From assembly GCF_029714305.1 (NCBI RefSeq), contig NZ_CP121647.1, positions 6,282,501-6,346,500 of the forward strand: a stretch of DNA of 64,000 nucleotides, given 5' to 3'. The translations under genes were made by a program, and so were the position numbers. Below are positions 16,688 through 25,800 of this stretch, in pieces; the stretch's first letter is position 1, and each line of letters starts with the position of its first letter. Source of the stretch: Bradyrhizobium sp. CB3481 (GTDB lineage Bacteria; Pseudomonadota; Alphaproteobacteria; Rhizobiales; Xanthobacteraceae). The notes under the pieces were generated by a model. It was not told the origin of the DNA, did not search any database, and worked only from the letters and a program-made list of their open reading frames with translations.

Positions 16688-17278
16688 TCAATTGCCACTG
16701 TCGCGGCGTACTGGGCCGCCCGCTTTCGCGGGCGATGACGGTTGCCGGGTAGGAAGCGGCGTCACAACACTCTTGGCCGACTTCTTTTCCGATTTCTCGA
16801 TATGCCGATACACCTTCTGCAGCTCATGTGCGGCCTCGACGCTGCCCTGCTCGATCGCGTGCTTGTACCAGCGAACCGCTTCATTCAAATCCGGCGCTAC
16901 TTCAAGTGCGCCCATGACATAGATCCGCGCGAGCGCCAGCGTGTGTATGACCCCTGCCCCGAGTTCGACTGCCTTGAGATGATGGCTGAAACGCCGGCGA
17001 GCCTTCTCATCATACGGAAGATCGCCCAAGCCGATGTCATAGGCGCCTCTCAACTGCAGGTGCGTTTCGACATCCTCCTGGTTCATCGTCGTCTCGACAT
17101 CGAAAATCAGTGCATCAACCTCCGCTCGAGACAGACCAGCCTTGTCGCCCATCGTGGCCAGCATCACACGAGCCGACATATCGCCTTCCGCGATGGCTTG
17201 CCGGATCAGAACGAGCGCCTCTTCATTCCGTTTGGCTACTCTCAGCTCCGCCACCTGGAGACGCCATCCTTCCCCCAT
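16688..17278 (-). CDS. Sel1/TPR-like repeat protein with a repeat-derived tail
   Basis: A 196-residue alpha-helical protein. Two Sel1-like units are visible around residues 78-150, with patterns such as YDEKARRRFSHHLKAVELG and LNEAVRWYKHAIEQGSVEAA. No signal peptide or membrane segment is seen. Such repeats bind protein partners. The last ~16 codons (tail sequence SSPAKAGGPVRRDSGN) are encoded by the half-repeat at 16705-16740, so the natural C terminus was probably shorter and the element has extended the frame. A KSEKKSAKS linker precedes the tail. Function unknown. Confidence 0.65.
   Translation of the reverse strand: MGEGWRLQVAELRVAKRNEEALVLIRQAIAEGDMSARVMLATMGDKAGLSRAEVDALIFDVETTMNQEDVETHLQLRGAYDIGLGDLPYDEKARRRFSHHLKAVELGAGVIHTLALARIYVMGALEVAPDLNEAVRWYKHAIEQGSVEAAHELQKVYRHIEKSEKKSAKSVVTPLPTRQPSSPAKAGGPVRRDSGN
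16705..16740. repeat. Half copy of the CCCGCGAAGGCGGGG palindromic family
   Basis: GGCGTACTGG plus GCCCGCTTTCGCGGGC and GATGAC match the right half of the repeats at 14635 and 9706. The left half is missing. It overlaps the 3' end of the Sel1-like gene and is translated there. Confidence 0.7.
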
Positions 17279-17299
17279 GCTCCCTCCTCCGAGGATGAT

Positions 17300-17331
17300 T
17301 GGTGGGCACGCTTCGCTTTGCCCACCCTACG
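17300..17331. repeat. Half copy of the GTAGGGTGGGCA palindromic family
   Basis: GGTGGGCACG, CTTCGC and TTTGCCCACCCTAC match the right half of the full palindrome at 43282-43376 with one difference by eye. It lies just upstream of the Sel1-like gene and just past the HyuA stop. Confidence 0.75.
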
Positions 17332-17343
17332 CAGCTCATCGTA

Positions 17344-19389
17344 TCAGCGCAGCGCGATATCCAGCCATCCGAGCCGATTGACGGTGACGCGGTCGCCGGT
17401 ATCGACCAGCACCGTCGTGGTCTCGGCTTCGATGATCGCGGGTCCGCTCAAGGTGTGGCCGGGTTGCAGTTCGTCGAGCGCATAGACCGGAACTTCGCGC
17501 CAGCCGCCGAAGAAGGCCTGCCGCTTGCTGCGTGGTGCAGCGCTGCCGGACGACGCGGCCTTCCGTGCCTCCTCGTCCTGGCGCTCGACTTCGCCGACAG
17601 CAGCGACACGGGCGTTGACGAACACGACCTCCTGGCCGCGCGAGGCGTAGGTGTATAATTCCTCGTGCCTGATGTGGAAGCGGTCCTCGATCCGGTCCAC
17701 CAGATCCGGCGCGCTCCAGTCGAGGCCGTCGAGCGAGACGTCGATCTCAAAGATCTGCTCGCCATAGCGCATCTCGGCGGAGCGTTCGATGGCGATCGGC
17801 CCGCTGAACCAAGAGCGCAGCCGGCCGGCGGCCTGCTGCTCCAAGCCGGCGAAGAGTTCACGCACCTCATCGGCGGTGATACGCGCGCCCGCGCCGTAAT
17901 GCGTGCGGCTGACCTCGTAACGGAGATCGCTGGTCAGCATGCCCCAAGCCGAGAGAACGGAAGCGACGGTCGGCACGATGATGCGCTTGATCTCGAGCTC
18001 GCGCGCCACTTCCGCCGCGTGCAGGCCAGCCGCGCCGCCGAAGCTGAGCAACGCGAATTTCCGGGGATCGACGCCGCGGCGCAAGGTCATCAGGCGAATG
18101 CCGTCGGCCATGTTCAGATTGATCATGCGGTAGATGCCGGCAGCGGCCTCGATGCGCGACAGGTCCATCGCTTCAGCAACGCGGTCGACGGCGGCCTCCG
18201 AGGCCGCGCGGTTGAGCGGGCGCTTGCCGCCCATGAACGCGGCCGCATCGAGATAGCCGAGCACAACATTGGCGTCGGTGACGGTTGCGGCCTCGCCGCC
18301 ATTGCCGTAGCAGGCCGGGCCCGGCACCGAGCCCGCGCTTTCCGGCCCGACGCGCAGCGTGCGGCTGGCATCGACGCTGGCGATCGAGCCGCCGCCCGCC
18401 GCGATGCTGGCGATGTCAAGGCTGCGTAGCGCGATGCGCTGGCCGGCCAGCATGCCGTCGGCAGACAGCGAGGCCTGTCCGCCCGAGATCAGCGAGATGT
18501 CGGTCGAGGTGCCGCCCATGTCGAACGGCACGAGATCGGGAATGCCAATCAGGTCAGAACAGCGCCGGCCGCCGGACATGCCGCCGGCGGGGCCCGACAG
18601 CACGGTGCCCGCAGCGAGCCGCGAGGCTTCCTCCACCGGCGCCATCCCGCCATGCGAGAGCACGACGAAGAGGCTGCCATTGAAGCCGGCCTCCGTGAGC
18701 CGCGCCTCGAGGTTGGTCAGGTAGCGACGCACGATCGGCTCGACATAGGCGTTCACGATCGTGGTCGAGACGCGCTCATATTCCTTGATCTGCGGCAGCA
18801 CGTCGCTGGAGCGCGAGATGTTGATATCAGGCAGCGCCGCCTTCAATCGCTCGACGGCCGCAAGTTCATGCACCGGATTGAGATAGGAGTGCAGGAAGCA
18901 CACTGCGGCTGAGGTCACGCCGGAGCGCTGGATGCTGGCAATGGCGTCATCGAGCGATTTCAGATCGAGCGGAATCAAGATCTCGCCATTGGCGCGGAGC
19001 CGTTCCTTCACACCAAAACGCAAGTCGCGCGGCACCAGCGGCGCCGGCGGCGGCGAACGCAGGTCGTAACGATCGGGCTTGAGGCCCTCGCGCATCTCGA
19101 CGACATCGCGATGGCCTTCGGTGGTGATGAGCGCGACCTTTGCGCCCTTGCGCTCCAGTAGCGCGTTGGTCGCAACCGTCGTGCCGTGCACGAGGCGATC
19201 GGTCGAGCCAAGCATGTCTGCGCGCGTGACGTTCAGCCGCCGCGCCAGCTCTTCCAGTCCAGCCATCACGCCGAGCGATTGATCCGCCGGAGTTGAGGGC
19301 GACTTTGCAAACACGGTGCGGCCGCTCTCATCGGTCGCCACGAGATCGGTGTAGGTCCCGCCGACGTCAACGCCTATCCTGAACATCAT
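17344..19389 (-). CDS. Hydantoinase/oxoprolinase A subunit (HyuA-type)
   Basis: A 681-residue member of the hydantoinase A / N-methylhydantoinase / 5-oxoprolinase family. It has the actin-like ATP-binding phosphate-1 loop GVDVGGTYTD at residues 7-16, and a second ATPase block VPFDMGGTSTDISL near residue 290. With the B subunit it should hydrolyse a cyclic amide (hydantoin, 5-oxoproline or similar) or carboxylate a ketone using ATP. Its ATG overlaps the stop of the B gene by 4 bases, a sign of coupled translation. The order here is B then A. The substrate cannot be told from sequence. Confidence 0.9.
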   Translation of the reverse strand: MMFRIGVDVGGTYTDLVATDESGRTVFAKSPSTPADQSLGVMAGLEELARRLNVTRADMLGSTDRLVHGTTVATNALLERKGAKVALITTEGHRDVVEMREGLKPDRYDLRSPPPAPLVPRDLRFGVKERLRANGEILIPLDLKSLDDAIASIQRSGVTSAAVCFLHSYLNPVHELAAVERLKAALPDINISRSSDVLPQIKEYERVSTTIVNAYVEPIVRRYLTNLEARLTEAGFNGSLFVVLSHGGMAPVEEASRLAAGTVLSGPAGGMSGGRRCSDLIGIPDLVPFDMGGTSTDISLISGGQASLSADGMLAGQRIALRSLDIASIAAGGGSIASVDASRTLRVGPESAGSVPGPACYGNGGEAATVTDANVVLGYLDAAAFMGGKRPLNRAASEAAVDRVAEAMDLSRIEAAAGIYRMINLNMADGIRLMTLRRGVDPRKFALLSFGGAAGLHAAEVARELEIKRIIVPTVASVLSAWGMLTSDLRYEVSRTHYGAGARITADEVRELFAGLEQQAAGRLRSWFSGPIAIERSAEMRYGEQIFEIDVSLDGLDWSAPDLVDRIEDRFHIRHEELYTYASRGQEVVFVNARVAAVGEVERQDEEARKAASSGSAAPRSKRQAFFGGWREVPVYALDELQPGHTLSGPAIIEAETTTVLVDTGDRVTVNRLGWLDIALR

Positions 19390-21050
19390 GAGGACGCCTG
19401 CTCCGTAACGTCGGTCAGGCCCTGCTCGCGGTCGCGCTGCCGTGCCTCCGCCGATCGCTTGTCGGGTGGTCCCCAGCCACCGCCACCTGAGGACCGGATT
19501 TCGAGGCAGTCGCCGGGACGCAGCTCAATACCGACTTCCTTGGTGCGGAGCAGGCGCGGCTCGCGTCCTTCGGACAAGAGACGATAATGATGCGGCTTGC
19601 CGTCCTGGCCGCCGAGCATGCCGCAGGGGCCATGGCGAGCGCCGTCGCCGGCGGTGTTGCCCTTCGCGATCTTCTCGGTTTCCAGCACCAGATCTAGGGA
19701 CACGCCGAGGCCGCCGCGATGCTGACCATCGCCGCCGGAATCCGGGCGGAATTCATGCTGCCGGAAATAGAGTGGAAAGCGCACTTCGGCGACTTCAAGG
19801 CTGCCGAACTTCAACCCGCCGACCGAATGCCATTCGCCAATCGACGACCAGCCGTCGCCGCCGGAGGACGCACCGCCGCCAGGCCGCGCCTGGAACAGGT
19901 GCCAGATGAAATTCTTTCCGTTGCGCGGGTCCTCGCCCTGGATCGCGATGCGGAAGCGCCGGCTCCAGCCGGCCATCGCGCGCTCCGGGCACGACGCGGA
20001 TAGGGCCTTTACAATGGCCTCGACGATTTCATTCGAGGGATGGCTGGTGCACAGCGTCACCGGACGGCCCGGATCGGCCCACACGATCGTGCCCTGCTTT
20101 GCGATCACCTTCAGCGGCCGCAGCGCGCCGGTGTTTTTCGGAATCTCCGCATCGATCAGATAGGCGAATGCCATCGCTACCGCCGCCTGCATGTTGGCGT
20201 GCGAGGAGTTGACAAAGCTGGTGGATTGCGGATCGGAATCGGAGAGATCGATTTCGACATCGCTGCCCTTCTTGGTGACTTTTGCCGCGATGCGCAGATC
20301 GGTGCGGCCATGGCCGTCATCGTCGAGGAACGCTTCGCCGTAGAACACGCCATCCTTCCAGGTGGAGACGACTGCGCGGGTCTGCTGCTCCGTGGCATCG
20401 AGGATCGCTTCCATGGCGGCTTCGACCACGGCTGCGCCGAATTCGGCAAACAGCCGCGACAACCGCCGTTCCCCAAGATGCGCCGCGCCGAGCATCGCGG
20501 CGAGGTCGCCGCGAAATTCGCGAGGGTTGCGGACGTTGAGCGCCAGCAAGTCGAACAGATCGTCGCGCAGCTTGCCAGCCTCATAGAGCTTGATCGGGGG
20601 GATACGCAGCCCCTCCTGCCAGATCTCGGTGGCCGCAGGATTATAGGCGCCGTGGGTACCCCCGCCGATATCGCTCTGGTGCGCGCGCACGATGGTCCAG
20701 AGCAGACGCTTGCCATCGGCGAATACCGGCACGAACACCGTCACATCAGGCAGATGGCTGCCGCCGTGATAGGGATCGTTGAGCAGGATGACATCGCCCT
20801 GCTTCACATCCTTGAACCGCTCCTCGACCGCAATCGTCGCCCAGGGCAACGCGCCGACATGAACCGGCAGATGGTCCGCCTGCGCGATCAGCCGTGCATT
20901 GGTGTCGCAGATCGCCAGCGAAAAGTCGCGGCTGGAATTGAGGATCTGCGAATAGGAGGTGCGAAGCATCGCTTCGCCCATCTCTTTCACGATCGAACTG
21001 AGGCGGTGCTGGACAACGGAACGCGTGATGGGATCGATCTTGGCGGACAT
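19386..21050 (-). CDS. Hydantoinase/oxoprolinase B subunit (HyuB-type)
   Basis: A 554-residue partner of the HyuA-type protein. Family blocks include DPITRSVVQHRLSSIVKEMG at the N terminus, VILLNDPYHGGSHLPDVTVF around residue 95, and a glycine-rich C-terminal RSSGGGGWGPP segment. ATG 21050 is chosen because the upstream in-frame ATG (21119) would have to be read out of the palindromic repeat at 21076-21158. HyuA follows with a 4-base overlap. The aminotransferase, transporter and CmcJ-like genes lie upstream on the same strand, but the repeat separates them, so a single transcript is not certain. Confidence 0.9.
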   Translation of the reverse strand: MSAKIDPITRSVVQHRLSSIVKEMGEAMLRTSYSQILNSSRDFSLAICDTNARLIAQADHLPVHVGALPWATIAVEERFKDVKQGDVILLNDPYHGGSHLPDVTVFVPVFADGKRLLWTIVRAHQSDIGGGTHGAYNPAATEIWQEGLRIPPIKLYEAGKLRDDLFDLLALNVRNPREFRGDLAAMLGAAHLGERRLSRLFAEFGAAVVEAAMEAILDATEQQTRAVVSTWKDGVFYGEAFLDDDGHGRTDLRIAAKVTKKGSDVEIDLSDSDPQSTSFVNSSHANMQAAVAMAFAYLIDAEIPKNTGALRPLKVIAKQGTIVWADPGRPVTLCTSHPSNEIVEAIVKALSASCPERAMAGWSRRFRIAIQGEDPRNGKNFIWHLFQARPGGGASSGGDGWSSIGEWHSVGGLKFGSLEVAEVRFPLYFRQHEFRPDSGGDGQHRGGLGVSLDLVLETEKIAKGNTAGDGARHGPCGMLGGQDGKPHHYRLLSEGREPRLLRTKEVGIELRPGDCLEIRSSGGGGWGPPDKRSAEARQRDREQGLTDVTEQASS

Positions 21051-21075
21051 TCGGTGCCGTGGTTTTTCGTTTATT

Positions 21076-21158
21076 CGTAGGATGGGTAGAGCGAAGCGAA
21101 ACCCATCATTATCACTCACAGCGGCTTATGGGTATCGCTTCGCTCCACCCATCCTACG
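21076..21158. repeat. Palindromic repeat, CGTAGGATGGGT family
   Basis: Inverted arms CGTAGGATGGGTAGAGCGAA and TTCGCTCCACCCATCCTACG enclose AACCCATCATT and its counterpart TATGGGT. About 83 bases, between HyuB and the aminotransferase gene. It is related in plan but not in arm sequence to the GTAGGGTGGGCA family. Confidence 0.8.
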
Positions 21159-21170
21159 GAGCTGCGCAAA

Positions 21171-22499
21171 TCACAGCGCCTTTGCGACTTCCTCAAGCGC
21201 GCCCGATGCCGCATCGATGATGGCACGAATATCGGCATCCGCCATCGGAGTCGACAGCGCCATCAAGCCGTTGCCCGCGGCCAGCACGCCACGATTGAGC
21301 AGCGCGCGCGAGAACACCCCCTGCCGCCGCGCTTCCTCCTCGCTCAGATAGGCCGAGCGATAGTCGCGAACCGGCCGGTCGGCGAAGTGAACCTTGAGCA
21401 GCGAGCCGAGACCGACGGTGCCGCCGGGCACGCCATGGCGCTTGAACGCCGCGTTGATGCCGGAGCGCACCGCCTCGCCCATCGCATCGAGCCGCGAAAA
21501 GGCTGCATCGTCGAGCAATTGCATCGCGGCAATGCCGGCGCGCATCGTCACCGGATTGGCGGAGAACGTGCCGCCATGCGGCAGCGCCGGCTTGCCGTGG
21601 CGCGGATCGAACACCGCCATCACTTCCCTGCGTCCGCCGATGGCGCCGACTGGAAAGCCGCCCCCGATGATTTTTCCGAGCGTGGTGAGATCAGGATCGA
21701 TATTCCAGATCCCCTGCGCGCCGCGATAGCCGAGGCGAAATGTGATGACCTCGTCGAAGATCAGGAGCGCGCCGACCTCGCGCGTGATTTTTCGAAGCGC
21801 CTCCAGATAGGTCTGGTCAGCCGGCGCCAGCCCGGCGCGGTTGGGCATGGGATCGACAAGCACGCAGGCGAGCTCGGGCCCATGCTCGCGGATCAGGCTG
21901 ACCGCGGCCTCGGTGTCGTTGAAGGGAATGGTGACGACATCGGCCAGCACGTTTTCCGGCGTACCCCTGGCATAGGCGACGGATACCGGCGCGTTGCGGC
22001 CCCAGGCTTCCGGTGTCGGATCGAGGCTCACCTCCGCGTAGTCATATGAGCCGTGATAGGCGCCTTCGCATTTGGCGATCTTCGGCCGCCCCGTATGCGC
22101 CCGGGCCGCCTTCAGCGCCATCATCACGGCTTCAGTGCCGGAATTGGCGAAGCGGACCTGATCGACCGACGGCAGGCGTGACACCAGCAGCTCGGCAAGA
22201 TCGACCTCTGAAACCGTCGGCAGGCCGAACGCCGAGCCCAGCGCAAGCTGCGCGGTCGCCGCCTTGATCAGTGCGGGATGCGCGTGGCCGTGGATCGCCG
22301 CGGTGAAATTATTGATGCAGTCGATATAGGCGTTACCGTCGAGATCCCACACACGGCAGCCCTCACCGCGCGCGGCGTAGATCGGATAGGGCTTCATGAA
22401 CACGGTGGTGCGCGTATTGCCGCCGGGCAGGCTCGCCAGTGCGCGGTCGTACATTTTTTGCGATGCCGAGTCCGGATCGGGGTACATGCGCCATTCCAT
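21171..22499 (-). CDS. Class III aminotransferase, glutamate-1-semialdehyde aminomutase-like
   Basis: A 442-residue fold-type I PLP enzyme. The PLP lysine is Lys276 in LTTLGKIIGGGFPVGA. Asp249 in LIFDEVITFR binds the pyridine nitrogen, and the NSGTEAVMMALKAAR phosphate-binding block is at 119-133. It resembles HemL but lies outside a tetrapyrrole context, next to hydantoinase-type and transporter genes. It therefore more likely acts on an amino acid or amine specific to this cluster. It starts 7 bases after the MFS transporter stop. ATG at 22487 is a possible shorter start. Specificity is open. Confidence 0.85.
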   Translation of the reverse strand: MEWRMYPDPDSASQKMYDRALASLPGGNTRTTVFMKPYPIYAARGEGCRVWDLDGNAYIDCINNFTAAIHGHAHPALIKAATAQLALGSAFGLPTVSEVDLAELLVSRLPSVDQVRFANSGTEAVMMALKAARAHTGRPKIAKCEGAYHGSYDYAEVSLDPTPEAWGRNAPVSVAYARGTPENVLADVVTIPFNDTEAAVSLIREHGPELACVLVDPMPNRAGLAPADQTYLEALRKITREVGALLIFDEVITFRLGYRGAQGIWNIDPDLTTLGKIIGGGFPVGAIGGRREVMAVFDPRHGKPALPHGGTFSANPVTMRAGIAAMQLLDDAAFSRLDAMGEAVRSGINAAFKRHGVPGGTVGLGSLLKVHFADRPVRDYRSAYLSEEEARRQGVFSRALLNRGVLAAGNGLMALSTPMADADIRAIIDAASGALEEVAKAL

Positions 22500-22506
22500 G
22501 CAAGGG

Positions 22507-23739
22507 TCAGGTGTATATCAAAAACACAATCACCCCGACGATCAAGGCCGCCGCCATGAATAGCAGCACTGCGGGAAGGCCGAACGCCGCTGCGACCACG
22601 CCGGTCGCCGATTGCATCAGCGCGGTGCCGAGGAAGAACGCGAGGTTGATGGCGGAGAGCGCCTTGCCGGCGTTCTGCGCGCCGGCCAGTTGCCGCGTCA
22701 TGCCGAACAGCAGCGGCTGCGTCGATATCGCGATACCCATCAGGACGAACAGTGCGGCGTCGACCGGCGCCGGCACGGCCTCTACGCCGAACAGTTCGGC
22801 GAGCGGATAGTTCGGCGCGCCGGCGGCAGTCAGCACGAGCAGCAGGGCGGCAAGCGAATGCGTCGCGGCCAGCACTTCGCGGCGATGGCCAAAGCTGCGA
22901 TCGAAAAAGCCCATCAGCGCGGGGCCGGCGATCAGCGCCAGCGTGAACAGGCCTAGCACGTTGCCGGCCTCGACGCGGCTGAGCAACTTGATCTCCATCA
23001 GCCACGGCCCGCCCCACAATCCCCGCAGCACCAACGTGGCTGCGAGCGAAACCAGCGCCAGCGCGATCAGGCCACGGAGCGGCCGCGACAGGCCGATGCG
23101 CAGCACCTCTCCCATTTGCGACAGCGGCGAGGATGGATCGGCATGTTCGGCCGGCTGCTTCGGGACCAGCAGAAACACGGCCAGCGCCACCGCTGCGCCA
23201 AATCCAGCCGAGATCCAGAACCCTGCCCGCCAGCCGAAATGCTCGACAACGAAGGCCAGCGGGCTGGCCGACAAGAGCATGCCGATATTGCCGATCGAGA
23301 GAATGATGCCGGACCACAGGCCAAAGCGCGCCGGCGACATCTGCTTGGCGGCGAGCGTCATCGGACACATCAACATCCCCGAGGTGGCGATGCCGAGCAG
23401 GAGTTGCCCGAACAGAAAACCCTCCGGTCCTGTCGCAAGTCCGGAAGCCAGCGCGCCCAAAATGGTTCCGGCGAGCAGGCTCAAGGAGACCGGACGAACG
23501 CCGAAACGGTCCATCGCGGCGCCGACCGGGATTTGCGAGGCGGCGAAGGCGAAATGATAGATCGAGGTGAGGCTCGCCAGCGTCTGCGGGGCGGTGCGGA
23601 AATCGGCAGCCATCACGTCGAGACTGACCGCCGGAATGGTTCGCAGCAGCGTCGACAGCATGTGGCCGCAGGCCAGCGCCAGAAGCGCAAATATCAGTGC
23701 GCGGAAGCTGCCATCCGCGCTATCGGCCTTGCCGTCCAT
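22507..23739 (-). CDS. MFS transporter
   Basis: A 410-residue membrane protein with about twelve hydrophobic segments. The loop-2/3 motif DRFGVRPVSL near residue 80 is the usual MFS signature. The second half repeats the hydrophobic pattern after a central loop containing KQPAEHADPSSPLSQ. It lies between the CmcJ-like enzyme and the aminotransferase on the same strand, with 7 bases to the latter, so it probably carries that pathway's substrate or product. Drug efflux is the other common role. No adjacent regulator is visible. Confidence 0.88.
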   Translation of the reverse strand: MDGKADSADGSFRALIFALLALACGHMLSTLLRTIPAVSLDVMAADFRTAPQTLASLTSIYHFAFAASQIPVGAAMDRFGVRPVSLSLLAGTILGALASGLATGPEGFLFGQLLLGIATSGMLMCPMTLAAKQMSPARFGLWSGIILSIGNIGMLLSASPLAFVVEHFGWRAGFWISAGFGAAVALAVFLLVPKQPAEHADPSSPLSQMGEVLRIGLSRPLRGLIALALVSLAATLVLRGLWGGPWLMEIKLLSRVEAGNVLGLFTLALIAGPALMGFFDRSFGHRREVLAATHSLAALLLVLTAAGAPNYPLAELFGVEAVPAPVDAALFVLMGIAISTQPLLFGMTRQLAGAQNAGKALSAINLAFFLGTALMQSATGVVAAAFGLPAVLLFMAAALIVGVIVFLIYT

Positions 23740-23805
23740 GAGCCGTCTCGCCCCGAAATATCTTGGGGGCGAGGTAGCATCAATGGCGCGGGAACGCGAA
23801 TCCGC

Positions 23806-24651
23806 TCAGTTCCTGTGGAACACCAGCGTGCGCAGCTCGATGCTTTCGCGCGGCGGCGCATCGGCCGGCGTGGTCGGATCGGTGAAGGCGGTGTGCGGCC
23901 CGAACCGGGTACGGCCGTCGGTTGCCGAATCGTAGCACTTCAGGAGCAGCGCCTCGTCGGTCCGCATTTCCGGAATGTAGTACCAGCGGTGGTTCGGATT
24001 GTATCTGACCGAATAGGTCTCACCACTGCGGTTCGGATAGATCAGGTCGGAAGCGACGAGATCATCAGGCTCGACGGTCCGGCCGTCGGCCATCGCGAGC
24101 GGCGTATCGCGCAGGGGACCGCGGATCGGCCGCCACACATTGATGACCTGCACGCGGCCTTTCAAAAGTTCATCGGCTTCATCCGGCAGGTGTTCGCGCA
24201 CGCGGTTGGCGCCCGATTTGTCGGTCTGGTCGACATGCACCCGGGTCGCCGGCTGGCGGGGGCCAGCGCCCCTGATATCGGCGGCGCCCTCCACGCGCCG
24301 GCGTACCGTGTGATCGAAGATGAAGACGCGGTCGGCCTTCAGCGTCGCCTTCAGGAAGGCCTCCACGGCGGGATAGTAGACGTTCCGCACTTCCTTTTCG
24401 TCGTAGAAATCCCTGACGATGGTGGGATGGCGGACCAGCGCAAAGCCTTCGCGGTCCAGCGAGAGGTTGGCGGCGATCAGGCGCGCATCGAAGATCGGGA
24501 CGTTGTGCGGCTCGGGCAGCGCGGTGGATCTGGGCTCGCCCGGCGGCGGATCGAAGGCGTAGGTGCGGGGCTTTCCGGACGTAGGCGCGAGATAGTTCAG
24601 CTCGGCGGTAACGAAAGGAAGCGATTCGAGTTTGGCTTGCTGCAGGCCCAT
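23806..24651 (-). CDS. CmcJ/NvfI-type oxidoreductase or methyltransferase family protein
   Basis: A 281-residue protein of the family that includes CmcJ (cephamycin), AsaB and fungal gibberellin-desaturase-like proteins. The ATG at 24651 has an AGGAG site upstream and matches the family N terminus better than 24711. A conserved centre reads TRVHVDQTDKSG, with His and Asp that could bind iron as in 2-oxoglutarate oxygenases, and VWRPIRGPLRDTPLA follows. RYNPNHRWYYIPEM and LKCYDSA lie near the C terminus. Members act in small-molecule tailoring. It begins the leftward cluster of transporter, aminotransferase and hydantoinase genes. The exact reaction is unknown. Confidence 0.78.
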   Translation of the reverse strand: MGLQQAKLESLPFVTAELNYLAPTSGKPRTYAFDPPPGEPRSTALPEPHNVPIFDARLIAANLSLDREGFALVRHPTIVRDFYDEKEVRNVYYPAVEAFLKATLKADRVFIFDHTVRRRVEGAADIRGAGPRQPATRVHVDQTDKSGANRVREHLPDEADELLKGRVQVINVWRPIRGPLRDTPLAMADGRTVEPDDLVASDLIYPNRSGETYSVRYNPNHRWYYIPEMRTDEALLLKCYDSATDGRTRFGPHTAFTDPTTPADAPPRESIELRTLVFHRN

Positions 24652-24980
24652 GGTGGTCTCCTGGACTCCATTGTTGTTCTGTTTGATCTTGGCTCGGGCG
24701 CCGCCAGTCACAAGGGCGCGGCAAAAATAGCAAGGATGCCATTCCCGCTGGGCGCTAATGGGAAAAATCCTTGTTCAAAGCGCTACCGAAGCCGGATGGT
24801 ATTTCCAGCATTCACGGGCGCGTCATCGGTCGCGAGCAACGCGACGATGCGTGGCGTGCGACACTGCCCTCGCCTGCCGGCGGCTTGATCAGGCTAACCC
24901 GCGGAACCATGATGGGGGCTGTCGGCCGAGCATCCGCATCGGCCAGCCGGCGGCATCAAGACCGCGCTCGGGAGAACAAC
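24652..24980. other. Divergent intergenic region, no gene
   Basis: A 329-base gap between the divergent CmcJ-like and SDR genes. It must hold both promoters. I see no convincing -35/-10 pair, no long palindrome and no credible small ORF; open frames here are upstream extensions of the SDR frame. Confidence 0.5.
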
Positions 24981-25760
24981 ATGCAAGTCACGATGAAGGA
25001 CAGAGTCGCCGTGGTCACCGGCGGCAGCAAAGGAATTGGTTTCGCGGTGGCGCGACGATTTGCCGGCGCCGGCGCCAAGGTGGCGATCCTCGCGCGCGGC
25101 GCGGAGGATTTGAAAGCCGCGCGGGAACAACTCGGCAAGGAAGGCCTCAGCGTTCGAGATTATGTCTGCGACGTCGCAAAGGCATCCGACATCGCGAAGG
25201 CGCATGAGAAGATCGTCGGCGACCTCGGCCCGGTCGACATTCTCATCAATAACGCCGGGACGGCGCGGACGATGGCGTTCGAGAACATCTCCGACGAAGC
25301 GTGGCAGGAAGATCTCGACCTCAAGCTGTTCGCCGCAATCCGCTTCTCCAGGTTGGTCTGGCCCGGCATGAAGGCGCGCAAATGGGGACGTATCATCAAC
25401 GTGCTCAACACCTACGCCAAGGCGCCGGCCGGATCGTCCGCACCAACTTCGGTCTCGCGGGCGGCGGGCATGGCGCTGACTAAGGTGATGGCCAGCGAAG
25501 GCGGCGAGCACAACATCCTGGTCAATGCCATGCTGGTCGGCCTGATCATGAGCGACCAATGGGTGAAGCGGCACGCTGCGCAGGCGCCGGACATGGACTT
25601 CGAGGTATTCGCCAAGAACCTCGCCAAGGGCACGCCGCTTGGGCGCATCGGCACGGCGGAGGAATTTGCCAACCTCGCCTGCTTCCTCGCTTCCGATCAA
25701 GGTTCGTTCATCACGGGAACGGCGATCAATGTCGATGGTGGGCGGTCGCCGGTGGTGTAG
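24981..25760 (+). CDS. SDR-family protein lacking the canonical Tyr/Lys
   Basis: A 259-residue Rossmann-fold short-chain dehydrogenase/reductase-like protein. The cofactor motif TGGSKGIG is at 13-20 and NNAG near 90-93, and the C terminus FITGTAINVDGG is typical. The usual YxxxK is replaced: by alignment to the SDR pattern YSASKAA, this protein reads TSVSRAA, with Thr156 and Arg160. The catalytic Ser position is also altered (VLNTYAK). It may use other residues, bind NAD(P) without classical activity, or be a non-reductase member. ATG 24981 has GGGAG upstream. Monocistronic. Confidence 0.85.
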   Translation: MQVTMKDRVAVVTGGSKGIGFAVARRFAGAGAKVAILARGAEDLKAAREQLGKEGLSVRDYVCDVAKASDIAKAHEKIVGDLGPVDILINNAGTARTMAFENISDEAWQEDLDLKLFAAIRFSRLVWPGMKARKWGRIINVLNTYAKAPAGSSAPTSVSRAAGMALTKVMASEGGEHNILVNAMLVGLIMSDQWVKRHAAQAPDMDFEVFAKNLAKGTPLGRIGTAEEFANLACFLASDQGSFITGTAINVDGGRSPVV

Positions 25761-25800
25761 GGGCTAGATGCGGACGCACGTGCACGAACTCTCTCCGCAC

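Noticed and set aside
21051..21119. An N-terminal extension of the HyuB-type protein
   Set aside because: It would be translated from the palindromic repeat; the family N terminus begins at the ATG at 21050.
23116..24888. A 590-codon open frame on the + strand antisense to the MFS and CmcJ-like genes
   Set aside because: It overlaps two genes with clear family motifs on the other strand; composition is typical of antisense to GC-rich codons.
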